This document shows, in pieces, positions 30,344 through 39,668 of a DNA stretch of 64,000 bases. A model generated the notes under the pieces. That model searched no databases and was not told the origin of the DNA. It saw nothing but the letters and a program-made list of their open reading frames with translations. Source of the DNA: Burkholderiaceae bacterium (GTDB taxonomy: Bacteria > Pseudomonadota > Gammaproteobacteria > Burkholderiales > Burkholderiaceae_D); contig JAIENA010000296.1 in assembly GCA_019751755.1 (NCBI GenBank), positions 52,856 through 116,855 on the forward strand, written 5' to 3'. Position 1 is the stretch's first letter; each line of letters starts with the position of its first letter. Both the position numbers and the translations under genes were made by a program.

Positions 30344-30476
30344 AATGGGCTCCTGTTTGAGTGAATGTTTGAGTCAACGTCTGAGTGAACGATGGGTGGC
30401 AGAACCGGGTCCAGTATCGGCTTGCGGCGGTTGGCGCGAAAGCGCCGGACAAGACAAGCTATGCTAGGATCGGGCC

Positions 30477-31451
30477 ATGTTGAATTCATCCCCCGGCCCG
30501 GCCCATACAGTGGCGGTCGTCGCATTCGAGGGCGTCAGCCCATTTCACTTGTCGGTTCCCTGCATGGTGTTCGGCGATGATTTGTCACGCCTTGGCGTGC
30601 CCCGCTACACGTTGGTGGTGTGTGGCGAAAAGCCTGGTCCGATTGCCACCATGTCCGGCTTCGATATCGTGGTGGAGCGCGATCTGTCGGCGCTGGCGCA
30701 GGCCGATACCGTGATCGTCCCGGCCTGGCCCGATCCTGACGTTGCGCCACCGGCGCCGCTGTTGCAGGCGCTGCGCGCGGCCCATGCGCGCGGCGCCCGG
30801 ATGGTGGGCCTGTGTTTGGGCGCGTTCGTGTTGGCCGAAGCCGGGTTGCTCGATGGCCACACGGCATCGACCCACTGGGTATGGGCCGAGGAATTCGCCC
30901 GCAGGTACCCAAAGGTGAAGCTGGATCCGAAAGTGCTGTATGTCGACGACGGCGCGATCCTGACGTCGGCCGGCACGGCGGCGGCGATCGATTGTTGCCT
31001 GCACATGCTGCGCGTCGACCATGGCGCGGAGGTCGCCAGTCGGGTGGCGCGGCGCATGGTGGTGGCGCCGGTGCGCCACGGCGGGCAGGCGCAATACATC
31101 GAACAGCCACTGCCGAAAAATAGCGGCAGCGATCCGCTCAGCAAGGCGCTGGATTGGGCCATCGGCAACCTGGCGCAGCCGATCAGTGTCGATACGCTGG
31201 CGGCACGCGCGGCCATGAGCCGCCGTAATTTCACGCGCCGTTTCAAGATGAAGACCGGCACCACGCTGGCGCAATGGCTGATCAATTACCGGCTGGCGGC
31301 CGCGCAGCGCTTGCTGGAAACCGGCGGCCAGGCGATCGACCATATTGCCGACCTGGTCGGCTTTGGTTCGGCGGCTTCGCTGCGCCAGCATTTCACGGCC
31401 AGGTTCGGCGTGTCGCCGGCGGCGTACCGCAAGCAATTCCGCAGTGTGTGA
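30477..31451 (+). CDS. GlxA/FtrA-like AraC family transcriptional regulator
   Basis: DJ-1/PfpI-like domain (GLCLGAFVLAEAGLLDGHTASTHWVWAEEFARRYP) plus AraC HTH (AARAAMSRRNFTRRFKMKTGTTLAQWLINYRL). Confidence 0.93.
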   Translation: MLNSSPGPAHTVAVVAFEGVSPFHLSVPCMVFGDDLSRLGVPRYTLVVCGEKPGPIATMSGFDIVVERDLSALAQADTVIVPAWPDPDVAPPAPLLQALRAAHARGARMVGLCLGAFVLAEAGLLDGHTASTHWVWAEEFARRYPKVKLDPKVLYVDDGAILTSAGTAAAIDCCLHMLRVDHGAEVASRVARRMVVAPVRHGGQAQYIEQPLPKNSGSDPLSKALDWAIGNLAQPISVDTLAARAAMSRRNFTRRFKMKTGTTLAQWLINYRLAAAQRLLETGGQAIDHIADLVGFGSAASLRQHFTARFGVSPAAYRKQFRSV

Positions 31452-31459
31452 TGGGAAAT

Positions 31460-31488
31460 AAAAAAGCTCCTGCCGTGACAGGAGCTTT
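31460..31488. terminator. Bidirectional intrinsic terminator
   Basis: AAAAAGCTCCTG-CCGTGA-CAGGAGCTTT. Confidence 0.75.
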
Positions 31489-31505
31489 CGAGGAGGGGGA
31501 GCGGA

Positions 31506-31925
31506 TTACTTGGTGGTGGCGGCAACCGCTGGTGCTGCTGGTGCGGCGACCGGTGCAGGCGTTGCGGCGGTTTTCTCGGCCGGCTTGGTGTCCGCTTTGG
31601 CGTGCTCCTTGGCTTTATGTTCCTTCGCTTTGTGTTCCTTGCCCGTGACTGCCGCTTTGTCCACTTTCACTTCTTTCTTCGCGCTGTCTTCTTTCGCTGC
31701 GGCCTTCACTTCCTTGGCCTCTGCCTTGGCCGCCACTTTGGCTTCCGCCTTGGCATCCTTGGCTTCCGCTTTCACCGGCGCTTTGACTTCAGCTTTCACG
31801 TCCGCTTTGGCTTCGACCTTGGCCGGCGCCACTGCTGGCGTTGTGGTGGCGGAAGGGGCTGGCGATTGAGCGAAAGCAGCGGTAGCGAACAGGCCGGCGA
31901 TCAGGGTGGCGATGGTCTTGGTCAT
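31506..31925 (-). CDS. Exported Lys/Ala-rich low-complexity protein (Asr-like), copy B long
   Basis: MTKTIATLIAGLFATAAFAQSPAPSATTTPAVAPAKVEAKADVKAEVKAPVKAEAKD...; paralogue of 28776..29201. Confidence 0.8.
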   Translation of the reverse strand: MTKTIATLIAGLFATAAFAQSPAPSATTTPAVAPAKVEAKADVKAEVKAPVKAEAKDAKAEAKVAAKAEAKEVKAAAKEDSAKKEVKVDKAAVTGKEHKAKEHKAKEHAKADTKPAEKTAATPAPVAAPAAPAVAATTK

Positions 31926-31991
31926 GATATGTTTTCCTTGAATTTATTAAATTAGATATAAACGGTTTATTCGGTATTAATTATTTATGTA

Positions 31992-32225
31992 TTACTTGGC
32001 TGGCGCGGCGGCCGGCTTTGCTTCCTGCGTTTTTGCTTCTGCCTTGACGTTGGCTTTGACGTTGGCTTTGGATTCGGTTTTCACTTCCGGCTTGGCTGCT
32101 GCTTTGACTTCAGCCTTGGCTACCGGGGCTGCTGGTGCAGGCGTGGCCGGTGCGGAAGATGGGGACTGTGCAAACGCGGCGCTGGCGAACAGGCTGGCGA
32201 TCAGAACGGCGGTGATTTTTTTCAT
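31992..32225 (-). CDS. Exported Lys/Ala-rich low-complexity protein, copy B short
   Basis: MKKITAVLIASLFASAAFAQSPSSAPATPAPAAPVAKAEVKAAAKPEVKTESKANVKANVKAEAKTQEAKPAAAPAK; paralogue of 29285..29503. Confidence 0.8.
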   Translation of the reverse strand: MKKITAVLIASLFASAAFAQSPSSAPATPAPAAPVAKAEVKAAAKPEVKTESKANVKANVKAEAKTQEAKPAAAPAK

Positions 32226-32339
32226 GGTTCAGTTCTCTTTCTGTGATGGGCTTGCGTTGTTTTGCGGTTTTCGTTTCGTGCACTGATCTGTGTCACTTGA
32301 GCCTAAAACGGTCCCCGGATGACCGCCGTTGACGGTCTT

Positions 32340-32353
32340 TACACGTGCTTACA
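32340..32353 (+). promoter_or_regulatory. RstA-box-like motif, copy B
   Basis: TACACGTGCTTACA, identical to copy A and at the same distance (115 bp) from the short ORF start. Confidence 0.5.
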
Positions 32354-32367
32354 ATTGATGAAATTGC

Positions 32368-32783
32368 TTACAGTTTCGCCAGCAGCAGGCCCGCCGCCAT
32401 CAGCACGAACAAGGCACCCATGGCTCGCCGCAGCATCCGCATGCCGCCACCATGCAGCAGGTGCGCCCCGGCCCTGGCGGCAAGCACCACGTAGGTCACG
32501 TGTGAGACCAGGATGCAGGCCACGAAGGTCAGGCTCAGCAGCAGGAAGCGCGCGCCCGTCAGCTGCTGCAGCGGCAGGAACTGCGGAAAAACAGCAGGCC
32601 GGCGCCGCTGACCGCGACGCAGGACACCAGGAACACGCCGGCGGCATTGCCGGCCGAACTGTATAAGGTGCGGCGCGCACCCAGTGTCAGCGTGGTGGAA
32701 ATCGCCAGCAGCACGCCGGGACCGGAACTGAAGGTGGCGGCCAGCACCACCGCGACAAAGGACAGCCAGAGCGACAACGACAT
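32368..32783 (-). pseudogene. LysE/RhtB-family translocator, frameshifted with an internal deletion
   Basis: N-terminus MSLSLWLSFVAVVLAATFSSGPGVLLAISTTLTLGARRTLYSSAGNAAGVFLVSCVAVSGAGLLFFRS in one frame, C-terminus TGARFLLLSLTFVACILVSHVTYVVLAARAG...LLAKL in another; combined about 138 codons versus about 205 expected. Confidence 0.8.
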
Positions 32784-32800
32784 GTGAACGTCCGCAGTGT

Positions 32801-33424
32801 TCAGGGATGCGTGGCGCCGTGGCTGAGGAAGGCGGGGCGCTGGCGCAGCCGTTCGTAATAGGCGCGCACGGCGGGCAACTCGGCATGCGCGATCGGTGTG
32901 GCCAGCCAGCGCTGCACGGAGACGCCCAGCACGATGTCGGCCAGCGTGAAGGACTGGCCCGTCGCAAAGGTGTTGGCGGCGGCCAGGTGGGCGTCGAGTG
33001 TTGCCATCTGGCGGTTCCATGCGGCCGTGCTGGCGGCAATCGCCGCGGCATCCGTGAAATCGGGATGGCGCCGCACCAGCGCCATGAAGGCGTAGCGCCA
33101 TGACGCGTTCAAGTCCGTGGCTTGCCAGTCCATCCATTTTTCCACGTGGGCGCGCGCCAGCGGATCGGCCGGCAGCAGGTCGGTGCGCTGGTGGCGGCCG
33201 GCCAGGTAGCGGCAAATGGTGTTCGATTCCCACAGCACGGCATCGCCATCGACCAACACCGGCACCAGTCCGTGCGGATTGAGCGCCAGGAAGTCCGGGG
33301 TCGGCGCGGGGCGGCCGGTGCCCTGGCCCCATGCTTCGAGTTCATACGGCAAGCCGATTTCGGCGCAGGTCCACAGCACTTTGCGGACATTGATGGACGG
33401 GGCTTTTCCAAGGATTTTGAGCAT
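32801..33424 (-). CDS. Glutathione S-transferase
   Basis: MLKILGKAPSINVRKVLWTCAEIGLPYELEAWGQGTGRPAPTPDFLALNPHGLVPVLVDGDAVLWESNTICRYLA. Confidence 0.94.
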   Translation of the reverse strand: MLKILGKAPSINVRKVLWTCAEIGLPYELEAWGQGTGRPAPTPDFLALNPHGLVPVLVDGDAVLWESNTICRYLAGRHQRTDLLPADPLARAHVEKWMDWQATDLNASWRYAFMALVRRHPDFTDAAAIAASTAAWNRQMATLDAHLAAANTFATGQSFTLADIVLGVSVQRWLATPIAHAELPAVRAYYERLRQRPAFLSHGATHP

Positions 33425-33525
33425 GGCGTCAACGATCAGGGGGAGGGAATCCCCAGTATCACACTGAAATGAAAAGGAATAAATCCCGTAATATTTACAA
33501 CATCGTGAACTCAGAATTAATAATC

Positions 33526-34407
33526 ATGGACAAGATGCGCAGTATGGAAGTGTTCGTGCGGGTGGTGGACGCCGGCAGTTTCACGGCGGCGGCCGGCCAG
33601 TTGGCCATCTCCACCGTGATGGTCAGCAAACACATCGCCGCGCTGGAAAAACTGGTGGGCGCGCGCCTGTTGCACCGGACCACGCGCAGCCTGGGCCTGA
33701 CGGAAATCGGCGAACGCTATTGCGACGAGTGCCGCCACATCCTGCACCTGGTGGCGGCGGCGGAAACCGGCGCGCAAGCGATGCGCGCCACGCCGCGCGG
33801 CGTCATCAAGCTGAGCGCCCCGGCCGCCTTTGGCGGCCATTGCCTGGCGCCCGCCCTGGCGGAGTACCTGGCGCGCTATCCGGACGTCAGCGTGGAACTG
33901 GATTTGTCGAACCGCCTGTCGGATCTGGTGGACGATGGCCTCGACGCCGCCATCCGCATCGGCTACCTGAAAGACTCTGCGCTGGTGGCGCGGCCGCTGC
34001 AACCGACGCGCATGGTGATCTGCGCGGCCCCCGCGTACCTGGCGCGGCGCGGCACGCCGCAAACGCCGGCCGACCTGGGCCAGCATGATTCGCTCGATTT
34101 TCAGCACTGGCGGCGTGACGTACGCTGGCGGCTGGACGGCATGGGGCCCGCTGCGCCGCTGCCGACCTCGCGCCTGCGCTCGAACCAGGGGCCGGCGCTG
34201 CGGCAAGCCGCGCTGGCCGGACTGGGGCTGGTGATGCAGGCCGAAGTGGTGCTGGCGGACGATATCGCCGCTGGCAGGCTGGTGCCGGTGCTGCGCGATT
34301 ACATGCCGGCGCCGAGGCCGATGCACTTGCTGTACCCGCGCGACCGCCAGGCCACGCCCAAGCTCAGCAGTTTTGTGGAATTTGTGGTGGCGCGGTTTGG
34401 CGCATGA
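33526..34407 (+). CDS. LysR family transcriptional regulator
   Basis: MDKMRSMEVFVRVVDAGSFTAAAGQLAISTVMVSKHIAALEKLVGARLLHRTTRSLGLTE. Confidence 0.93.
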   Translation: MDKMRSMEVFVRVVDAGSFTAAAGQLAISTVMVSKHIAALEKLVGARLLHRTTRSLGLTEIGERYCDECRHILHLVAAAETGAQAMRATPRGVIKLSAPAAFGGHCLAPALAEYLARYPDVSVELDLSNRLSDLVDDGLDAAIRIGYLKDSALVARPLQPTRMVICAAPAYLARRGTPQTPADLGQHDSLDFQHWRRDVRWRLDGMGPAAPLPTSRLRSNQGPALRQAALAGLGLVMQAEVVLADDIAAGRLVPVLRDYMPAPRPMHLLYPRDRQATPKLSSFVEFVVARFGA

Positions 34408-34567
34408 TGTCGCCAGTGACGTGTCAAATTAACTACATCCATACCCTCTATGCAATGCAACAATGATTGCTACACACCAAAAAACCCTTTAGAGTGAGGG
34501 GTTTAGCCGTTCCAGACTTGTAAGCCTTGTCATGTCTTCCCGACATGGCACTTTCCCCAGAACCACC

Positions 34568-37315
34568 ATGACCCTGAAATCGTTCGTGCGTACCGGCTTG
34601 CCTGCCGTGTGCGCGTCGCTGGCCCTGACCGCCCTTCCCGTTTACGCGCAGAAAATGTCGGCGGCCGACAAGTTGAAACAGGAAGTCGCGGCCGCCATCG
34701 CGGCGGCCAATGCCGCCAAGGGCGATGCCACCACCGGCACCATTGAAGCGGCGAAAGCGGAAGGCGAGCGCCAGGCCCGTATCAGGGAAGCGCTGGCGGC
34801 GCCAACGCTGTCGCCGTCGGCGCTGATGCGCGGCACGGCGGCGCCAGGGACGCCGGGCTTGCCGGCTCAAGGCGCGGCGGCCATGTCGGCCACAGTGGCC
34901 ATCGGCGCCGAGCAGGCCACGCCCGCCACCCCGGACGCGCAGGCGCCCTCCGCCCCGGCCGGACCGGAAACCGTGGCGATGGGCGCCGAACAGCGCCTGG
35001 CGCTGGTGATTGGCAATTCGGGCTACAAGACCTCACCGCTGATCAACCCGGTCAACGATGCGCGCGCCATGGCGATCAAATTGCAGCAGTTGGGCTTTAC
35101 CGTCATCAAGCGCGAAAACGCCAGCCTGGAAGAAATGATGTCGGCGGTGCGCGAATTCGGCAATCAGCTGAAAAACGGCGGTGTCGGCCTGTTTTATTAC
35201 GCCGGTCACGGCATCCAGGCCAAGGGTGTCAATTACCTGGTGCCGGTCGACGCCAACATCGCGCGCGAAGATGAATTGGCGACGCGCGCCTACAACGCCA
35301 ACGAAGTGCTGGAAAAGATGGATACGGCGAAGAACCGTATCAACCTGGTGGTGCTCGACGCCTGCCGCGACAATCCGTTTGCGCGCAGCTTCCGCTCCGG
35401 TGCGCGCGGCCTGGCCGGCATGGACTCGACGCCTAAGGGCACGCTGGTGGCGTATGCCACCTCGCCCGGCTCCACCGCGTCCGATGGCAGCGGCTCCAAC
35501 GGTTTATATACGGCGCAATTGCTGGCCGCGATGGCGGAACCGGGCGTGAAAGTCGAAGACGTGTTCAAGCGCGTGCGCGAAGGCGTGCTGTCGGAATCGG
35601 AAGGCAAGCAAACACCGTGGGAAATGTCGTCGATTACCGGCAATTTCTATTTCAATCCGACCGCCGAGCAGCAATCGCAGCCGGTGGTCAGCGCCGTGGC
35701 CGTGCCGCGCGTGGGCGCGATGGCGCGCAATTCGTCGCAAACGCTGATCCCGCGCAAGCTGATTGAAAACTACCAGTTGGCCGGCAACTTCGCGATCCAG
35801 TCCGGCGCGGCGCAGGGCGGTTTTTCCGCCAGCGGCCACCATTTCGCGCTGGTCACCGGCGACAAGACCCTGCACGTGTGGAATACCGATACCGGCATAG
35901 CGACGGTGACGGAGCCCGGCTATGGCGTGTCGTCGATGTCGGCCAACCGCCGCTACTTGCTGGGCCTGGCCGACAACGGCAAGGTCACGATCACGGACTT
36001 GCACAACGAAGCGGCGCCGAAAGTGCTGACCGGCCTGCCGGCCGGCATCACCAAGGCCGGCCTGTCGCCGGACGGGCGCCGGCTCGTGATTCACACGCGG
36101 GACGACGGCTTTATGCTGTACGACGCCGAAAGCGGCCAGCGCATGGCCAAGCTCGACAGCGTGGACGGCGAACCGCGCTTTGACTTTGCGCCGGTTGGTA
36201 AGCGCTTGCTGACCTGGGGCAGCCGTGACAGCGCAATGAAACTGTGGGACAGCGAAACGGGCAGCAAAGTGGCGCGCATGAGCGACCATTGGGATCCGGT
36301 CGCGCTGACCCGCTTTTCCCGTGACGGCGCGCTGCTGGTGAGCGCGGCGGCCAACGACAAGGCGGTGATTTTCCGCATGTCCGACGGCGACAGTGTGCGC
36401 CGCTTCAGTTTCGGTGACGGCAACCCGGTGCCGCAGTTTGCCGACTTCTTCCAGGATGGCAAGCGCGTGCTGGCGTATGTGCTGCGCAGCGCGCGCCAGG
36501 AACTGGGCGCGGTCATGCACTTGGGAGTATGGGATAGCGCCAGCGGCAATTTTGTTGCTTCCCTGCTCGGTGATGGCATCACGGTCCGTAATTACCGCTT
36601 CTCGCCGGACCGTTCGCGCCTGTTCGTTAATGCCGGCGACCGCAACCTGTACGTGTTCGACATGAACAGCCTGAAGCGCCTGTCGACCTTGTCCGGCGCG
36701 GAATTGCTGCATGTGTCGCCGGATGGCCGCCGCGCCATCGTCAAGGGCACCGAAGGCGTGCGCCTGGTCGATGTGCAGACCCTGTCGCCGCTGGCGCGCA
36801 TGCCGGGCCAGGTCAGCGCCTACATGTCGTCCAAGGGCGGCCTGTTCGTGACCAGCACGGAAACCGGCTTGCTGACCTTGTGGAGTCTGGAAAATGGCGA
36901 CGCCATCGGCCACCTGAAAGGCCACCTCGATGCGATCACCGGCGCCCTGTTCTCGGACGACGGCCGCCGCCTGGTGACGGTCGGCACCGACAACGTGGCC
37001 AAGCTGTGGGCGCTGCCGGACATCCGCGAAGCCAACCAGCTGGTCAAAGACCAGTTTGAATCGAGCGCGGAATACCACAAGCGCATGAGCAACTGGAGCT
37101 CGCCCTACAGCGCGCTGGCCCATCTGGTCGGCTATAACGCCGATACCCAGACCTATTCCGTCAAAGTCGGCGACGTCGCCATCGACGTGCCGTTCGACCG
37201 CGACGCCGCGCGCAAGCTGATGGGGCAGCGCCAGGCGATTGTCACGGGCAACCTGCGCTTCTTCGACGTCGAGCAGCTGGTGCTGGCCGACGCCAAGCTG
37301 ACGCGCTTGCCGTAA
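34568..37315 (+). CDS. Exported caspase-family (C14) protein with C-terminal WD40-like beta-propeller
   Basis: RLALVIGNSGYKTSPLINPVNDARAMAIKLQQLGF...YYAGHGIQAKGVNYLVP...LVVLDACRDNPFARSF, then repeated SPDGRRL...LWDSETG units; N-terminal signal peptide. Confidence 0.92.
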   Translation: MTLKSFVRTGLPAVCASLALTALPVYAQKMSAADKLKQEVAAAIAAANAAKGDATTGTIEAAKAEGERQARIREALAAPTLSPSALMRGTAAPGTPGLPAQGAAAMSATVAIGAEQATPATPDAQAPSAPAGPETVAMGAEQRLALVIGNSGYKTSPLINPVNDARAMAIKLQQLGFTVIKRENASLEEMMSAVREFGNQLKNGGVGLFYYAGHGIQAKGVNYLVPVDANIAREDELATRAYNANEVLEKMDTAKNRINLVVLDACRDNPFARSFRSGARGLAGMDSTPKGTLVAYATSPGSTASDGSGSNGLYTAQLLAAMAEPGVKVEDVFKRVREGVLSESEGKQTPWEMSSITGNFYFNPTAEQQSQPVVSAVAVPRVGAMARNSSQTLIPRKLIENYQLAGNFAIQSGAAQGGFSASGHHFALVTGDKTLHVWNTDTGIATVTEPGYGVSSMSANRRYLLGLADNGKVTITDLHNEAAPKVLTGLPAGITKAGLSPDGRRLVIHTRDDGFMLYDAESGQRMAKLDSVDGEPRFDFAPVGKRLLTWGSRDSAMKLWDSETGSKVARMSDHWDPVALTRFSRDGALLVSAAANDKAVIFRMSDGDSVRRFSFGDGNPVPQFADFFQDGKRVLAYVLRSARQELGAVMHLGVWDSASGNFVASLLGDGITVRNYRFSPDRSRLFVNAGDRNLYVFDMNSLKRLSTLSGAELLHVSPDGRRAIVKGTEGVRLVDVQTLSPLARMPGQVSAYMSSKGGLFVTSTETGLLTLWSLENGDAIGHLKGHLDAITGALFSDDGRRLVTVGTDNVAKLWALPDIREANQLVKDQFESSAEYHKRMSNWSSPYSALAHLVGYNADTQTYSVKVGDVAIDVPFDRDAARKLMGQRQAIVTGNLRFFDVEQLVLADAKLTRLP

Positions 37316-37327
37316 GCGTCGCGCTGG

Positions 37328-39616
37328 TTACATCGGGCCGCCCGGCCCGCCCGGTCCCGGGCCGCCGGGGCCAGGCCCACCCGGCCCGCGCCCTTCCGGT
37401 GCGCGGCTGCCGCCGGGACCACCAATCCGGAACGACAGCCCGACATAGACAATGCGTCCGTCAAGGCGGCGCAGCGACCGTTCCTTCAGCAAGTCGGTAT
37501 CGGTGACGGACGCTATTTTGTTGGAATTGAAGATATCGGTCACGTTCAGCACCAGCGACAGTGCCGGCGTCAGCGTGTGGCGCAGGCTGAGGTTGGCGGT
37601 GGTGTTGGGTTCGCGGTAACCCTGGCCGGTGAGTGTCTTGCCCTGCGCCTGCACCATGAATTGCAGCTGGTCTTGCGGCGTCGGCTGGTAGTTCAGGCGC
37701 ACCCGTCCGCTCAGCGACGCGGCGCTGCGGCTGGCGCCGGTCGGCAAGCCGCTGCTGTCGAGGATGCGCTGTTCGCTGCGTGCCAGGTTGCCGCTGGTGT
37801 TCAACGTCAAGCCGGGCATCAGCTTGCCATTGAGCGTGAATTCCAGGCCGCTGGAGGCACTGCCAGGGCCGTTGCCGCGCGTGGTCAGCAGCACCGTGTC
37901 GCTGAGAAACACCTTGCGTTCCAGGATCGCGTCATCGTCCTTGCGGTAGTAGCCGCGCAGCGCGGTTTCCAGGCCGGCGATGCGGGTTTCATAGCCGATC
38001 TCGAACGAATCGGTCTGGGTTGGTTTCAATTGCGGATTACCGGACGACACATTGAATTCATCGCGGTACACCACGAACGGATTCAAGTCGCCCGCGCTCG
38101 GACGGCGCAGCCGGTGCGCATAGGAAAAGCGCAGGTTGGCGTCGTCCGATACCTTGTAGGTCGCAAAGAAACTGGGTATATAGTTTATATAGTTATTGCT
38201 GGCGCGAATCGCGCCGGTCACCTGGTTCAGGTCGATACTGGTATGTTCGGCGCGCAGGCCGGCCTGCGCCCCCCATTGTTCATTCAGGCGCACCTGGTAC
38301 GAGCCATACAGCGCCGTTACCGTTTCATCGACTTCGAACAGGTTGGTGCGCGCCGGGTTGATGATTTCCGTGCCGTTCGACAGGATGTCGGCATAGTAGG
38401 CATCGAAACGGTTGCTGTTATGCGCGGCCTTCCAGCCCGCCTTCAGCATCCCGCCCCATGCCGGCGTTTCATAGTCGCCGGTGAAATCAACGATGCGGTT
38501 GTCGCTGTCGTTGCGCTGGCGGCTATGGGTATCGACGCGGCCCGGCGGCATCACCGCGTACACGCTGGTGTAGTCGCTGGCGCTGGCATTGTCGGCCGAC
38601 GATACGCGCAAATCGAGTTTCAGCGTTTCGCCATCGGCATCGCCCTTGTGGTCCCAGCGCGCGCCCCACGCGTAGTTTTTGTTCTCGCCTTGACGCAGCG
38701 AGGTGCGGACGTAATCGCTGATGGTGGCCTGGCCCGGACCCGTGTTCAGGTAATGGTCGCGGCCACGCTGGTCGTTGTCACGCTGGATGTACGACAGACT
38801 GGCATGGAAGGTGTCGCGCAGGCCGTGGTTGTAGCTGACGGCGCCGTTGACGCCTGCCGAGTTATTGAGGCCGGCCGTGGTCGATTGCTGTTCGCTGTGG
38901 GTGGGCGCGCCGTTGCGGCTGTCGATGCGGTCGCGCACCGACTCGCCCTGGGAATTGCGGCCATCGTGGCGCACGTGCGCGCTGCCCTGGAAGCCCCAGT
39001 AGCCTTCGTTGTAGCTGCCCGCTACCGACGAGTTGTAGCGCCCTGCCGTGCCGGCGTTGGCGTTGACCGAGGCGAAGCCGCCCGGCTTGCGGTTGCGCCG
39101 CATGACCAGGTTCAGGATCGGGCCGCCGCCGCCTTCATTGCCGAACTGCGCGCCGGGGTTGTTGATGACTTCAATCGAATCGATGTCTTCGGCCGCCAGC
39201 GCGCTCAAGGTGGCGCCCCGGTTGTCGCCCTGCAGCATGGCGGACGGCTTGCCGTCGATCAGGATTTGCACATTGGTGCTGCCGCGCAGCGAGACCGTGC
39301 CATCCGGATCGACCGCCACCGACGGCACGTTGTTGAGCGCATCGGCCGCCGTGCCGTTGCTGCTGGCGATATCGGATTTGACGTCGTACACCTGGCGGTC
39401 GATGCGGCCGGTGGGGCGCTCCGCCGCCACCGTGACGGAGGTGACGGCCACCGGTTCCGGCGGCGCCGTTTTGGGGGCTTCCTTGGGCGGCGCGGTTTTG
39501 CCGCTGATGGTGACGGCGGGCGCGGCCGGCTGTGCGCTCGAGAGTTGCGCCATGGCGGCAGGCGTGGCCGACAGCAGTGCAAGGGCGATGCTGGTGAAAC
39601 GTGGAGTGCGGGTCAT
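37328..39616 (-). CDS. TonB-dependent outer-membrane receptor with Gly/Pro-rich C-terminal tail
   Basis: MTRTPRFTSIALALLSATPAAMAQ...plug (IDGKPSAMLQGDNRGATLSALAAEDIDSIEVINNPGAQFGNEGGGGPILNL) and barrel; ends YVGLSFRIGGPGGSRAPEGRGPGGPGPGGPGPGGPGGPM. Confidence 0.92.
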   Translation of the reverse strand: MTRTPRFTSIALALLSATPAAMAQLSSAQPAAPAVTISGKTAPPKEAPKTAPPEPVAVTSVTVAAERPTGRIDRQVYDVKSDIASSNGTAADALNNVPSVAVDPDGTVSLRGSTNVQILIDGKPSAMLQGDNRGATLSALAAEDIDSIEVINNPGAQFGNEGGGGPILNLVMRRNRKPGGFASVNANAGTAGRYNSSVAGSYNEGYWGFQGSAHVRHDGRNSQGESVRDRIDSRNGAPTHSEQQSTTAGLNNSAGVNGAVSYNHGLRDTFHASLSYIQRDNDQRGRDHYLNTGPGQATISDYVRTSLRQGENKNYAWGARWDHKGDADGETLKLDLRVSSADNASASDYTSVYAVMPPGRVDTHSRQRNDSDNRIVDFTGDYETPAWGGMLKAGWKAAHNSNRFDAYYADILSNGTEIINPARTNLFEVDETVTALYGSYQVRLNEQWGAQAGLRAEHTSIDLNQVTGAIRASNNYINYIPSFFATYKVSDDANLRFSYAHRLRRPSAGDLNPFVVYRDEFNVSSGNPQLKPTQTDSFEIGYETRIAGLETALRGYYRKDDDAILERKVFLSDTVLLTTRGNGPGSASSGLEFTLNGKLMPGLTLNTSGNLARSEQRILDSSGLPTGASRSAASLSGRVRLNYQPTPQDQLQFMVQAQGKTLTGQGYREPNTTANLSLRHTLTPALSLVLNVTDIFNSNKIASVTDTDLLKERSLRRLDGRIVYVGLSFRIGGPGGSRAPEGRGPGGPGPGGPGPGGPGGPM

Positions 39617-39668
39617 GGTAGTCGGCGGGCGGCGCCGCAATGATGCCAAAAACCACCAGCATAGTCCC

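Noticed and set aside
28776-32225. Lys/Ala-rich ORFs as histone H1-like DNA-binding proteins
   Set aside because: All four begin with clear signal peptides ending in AFA, so a periplasmic location is more likely than nucleoid binding.
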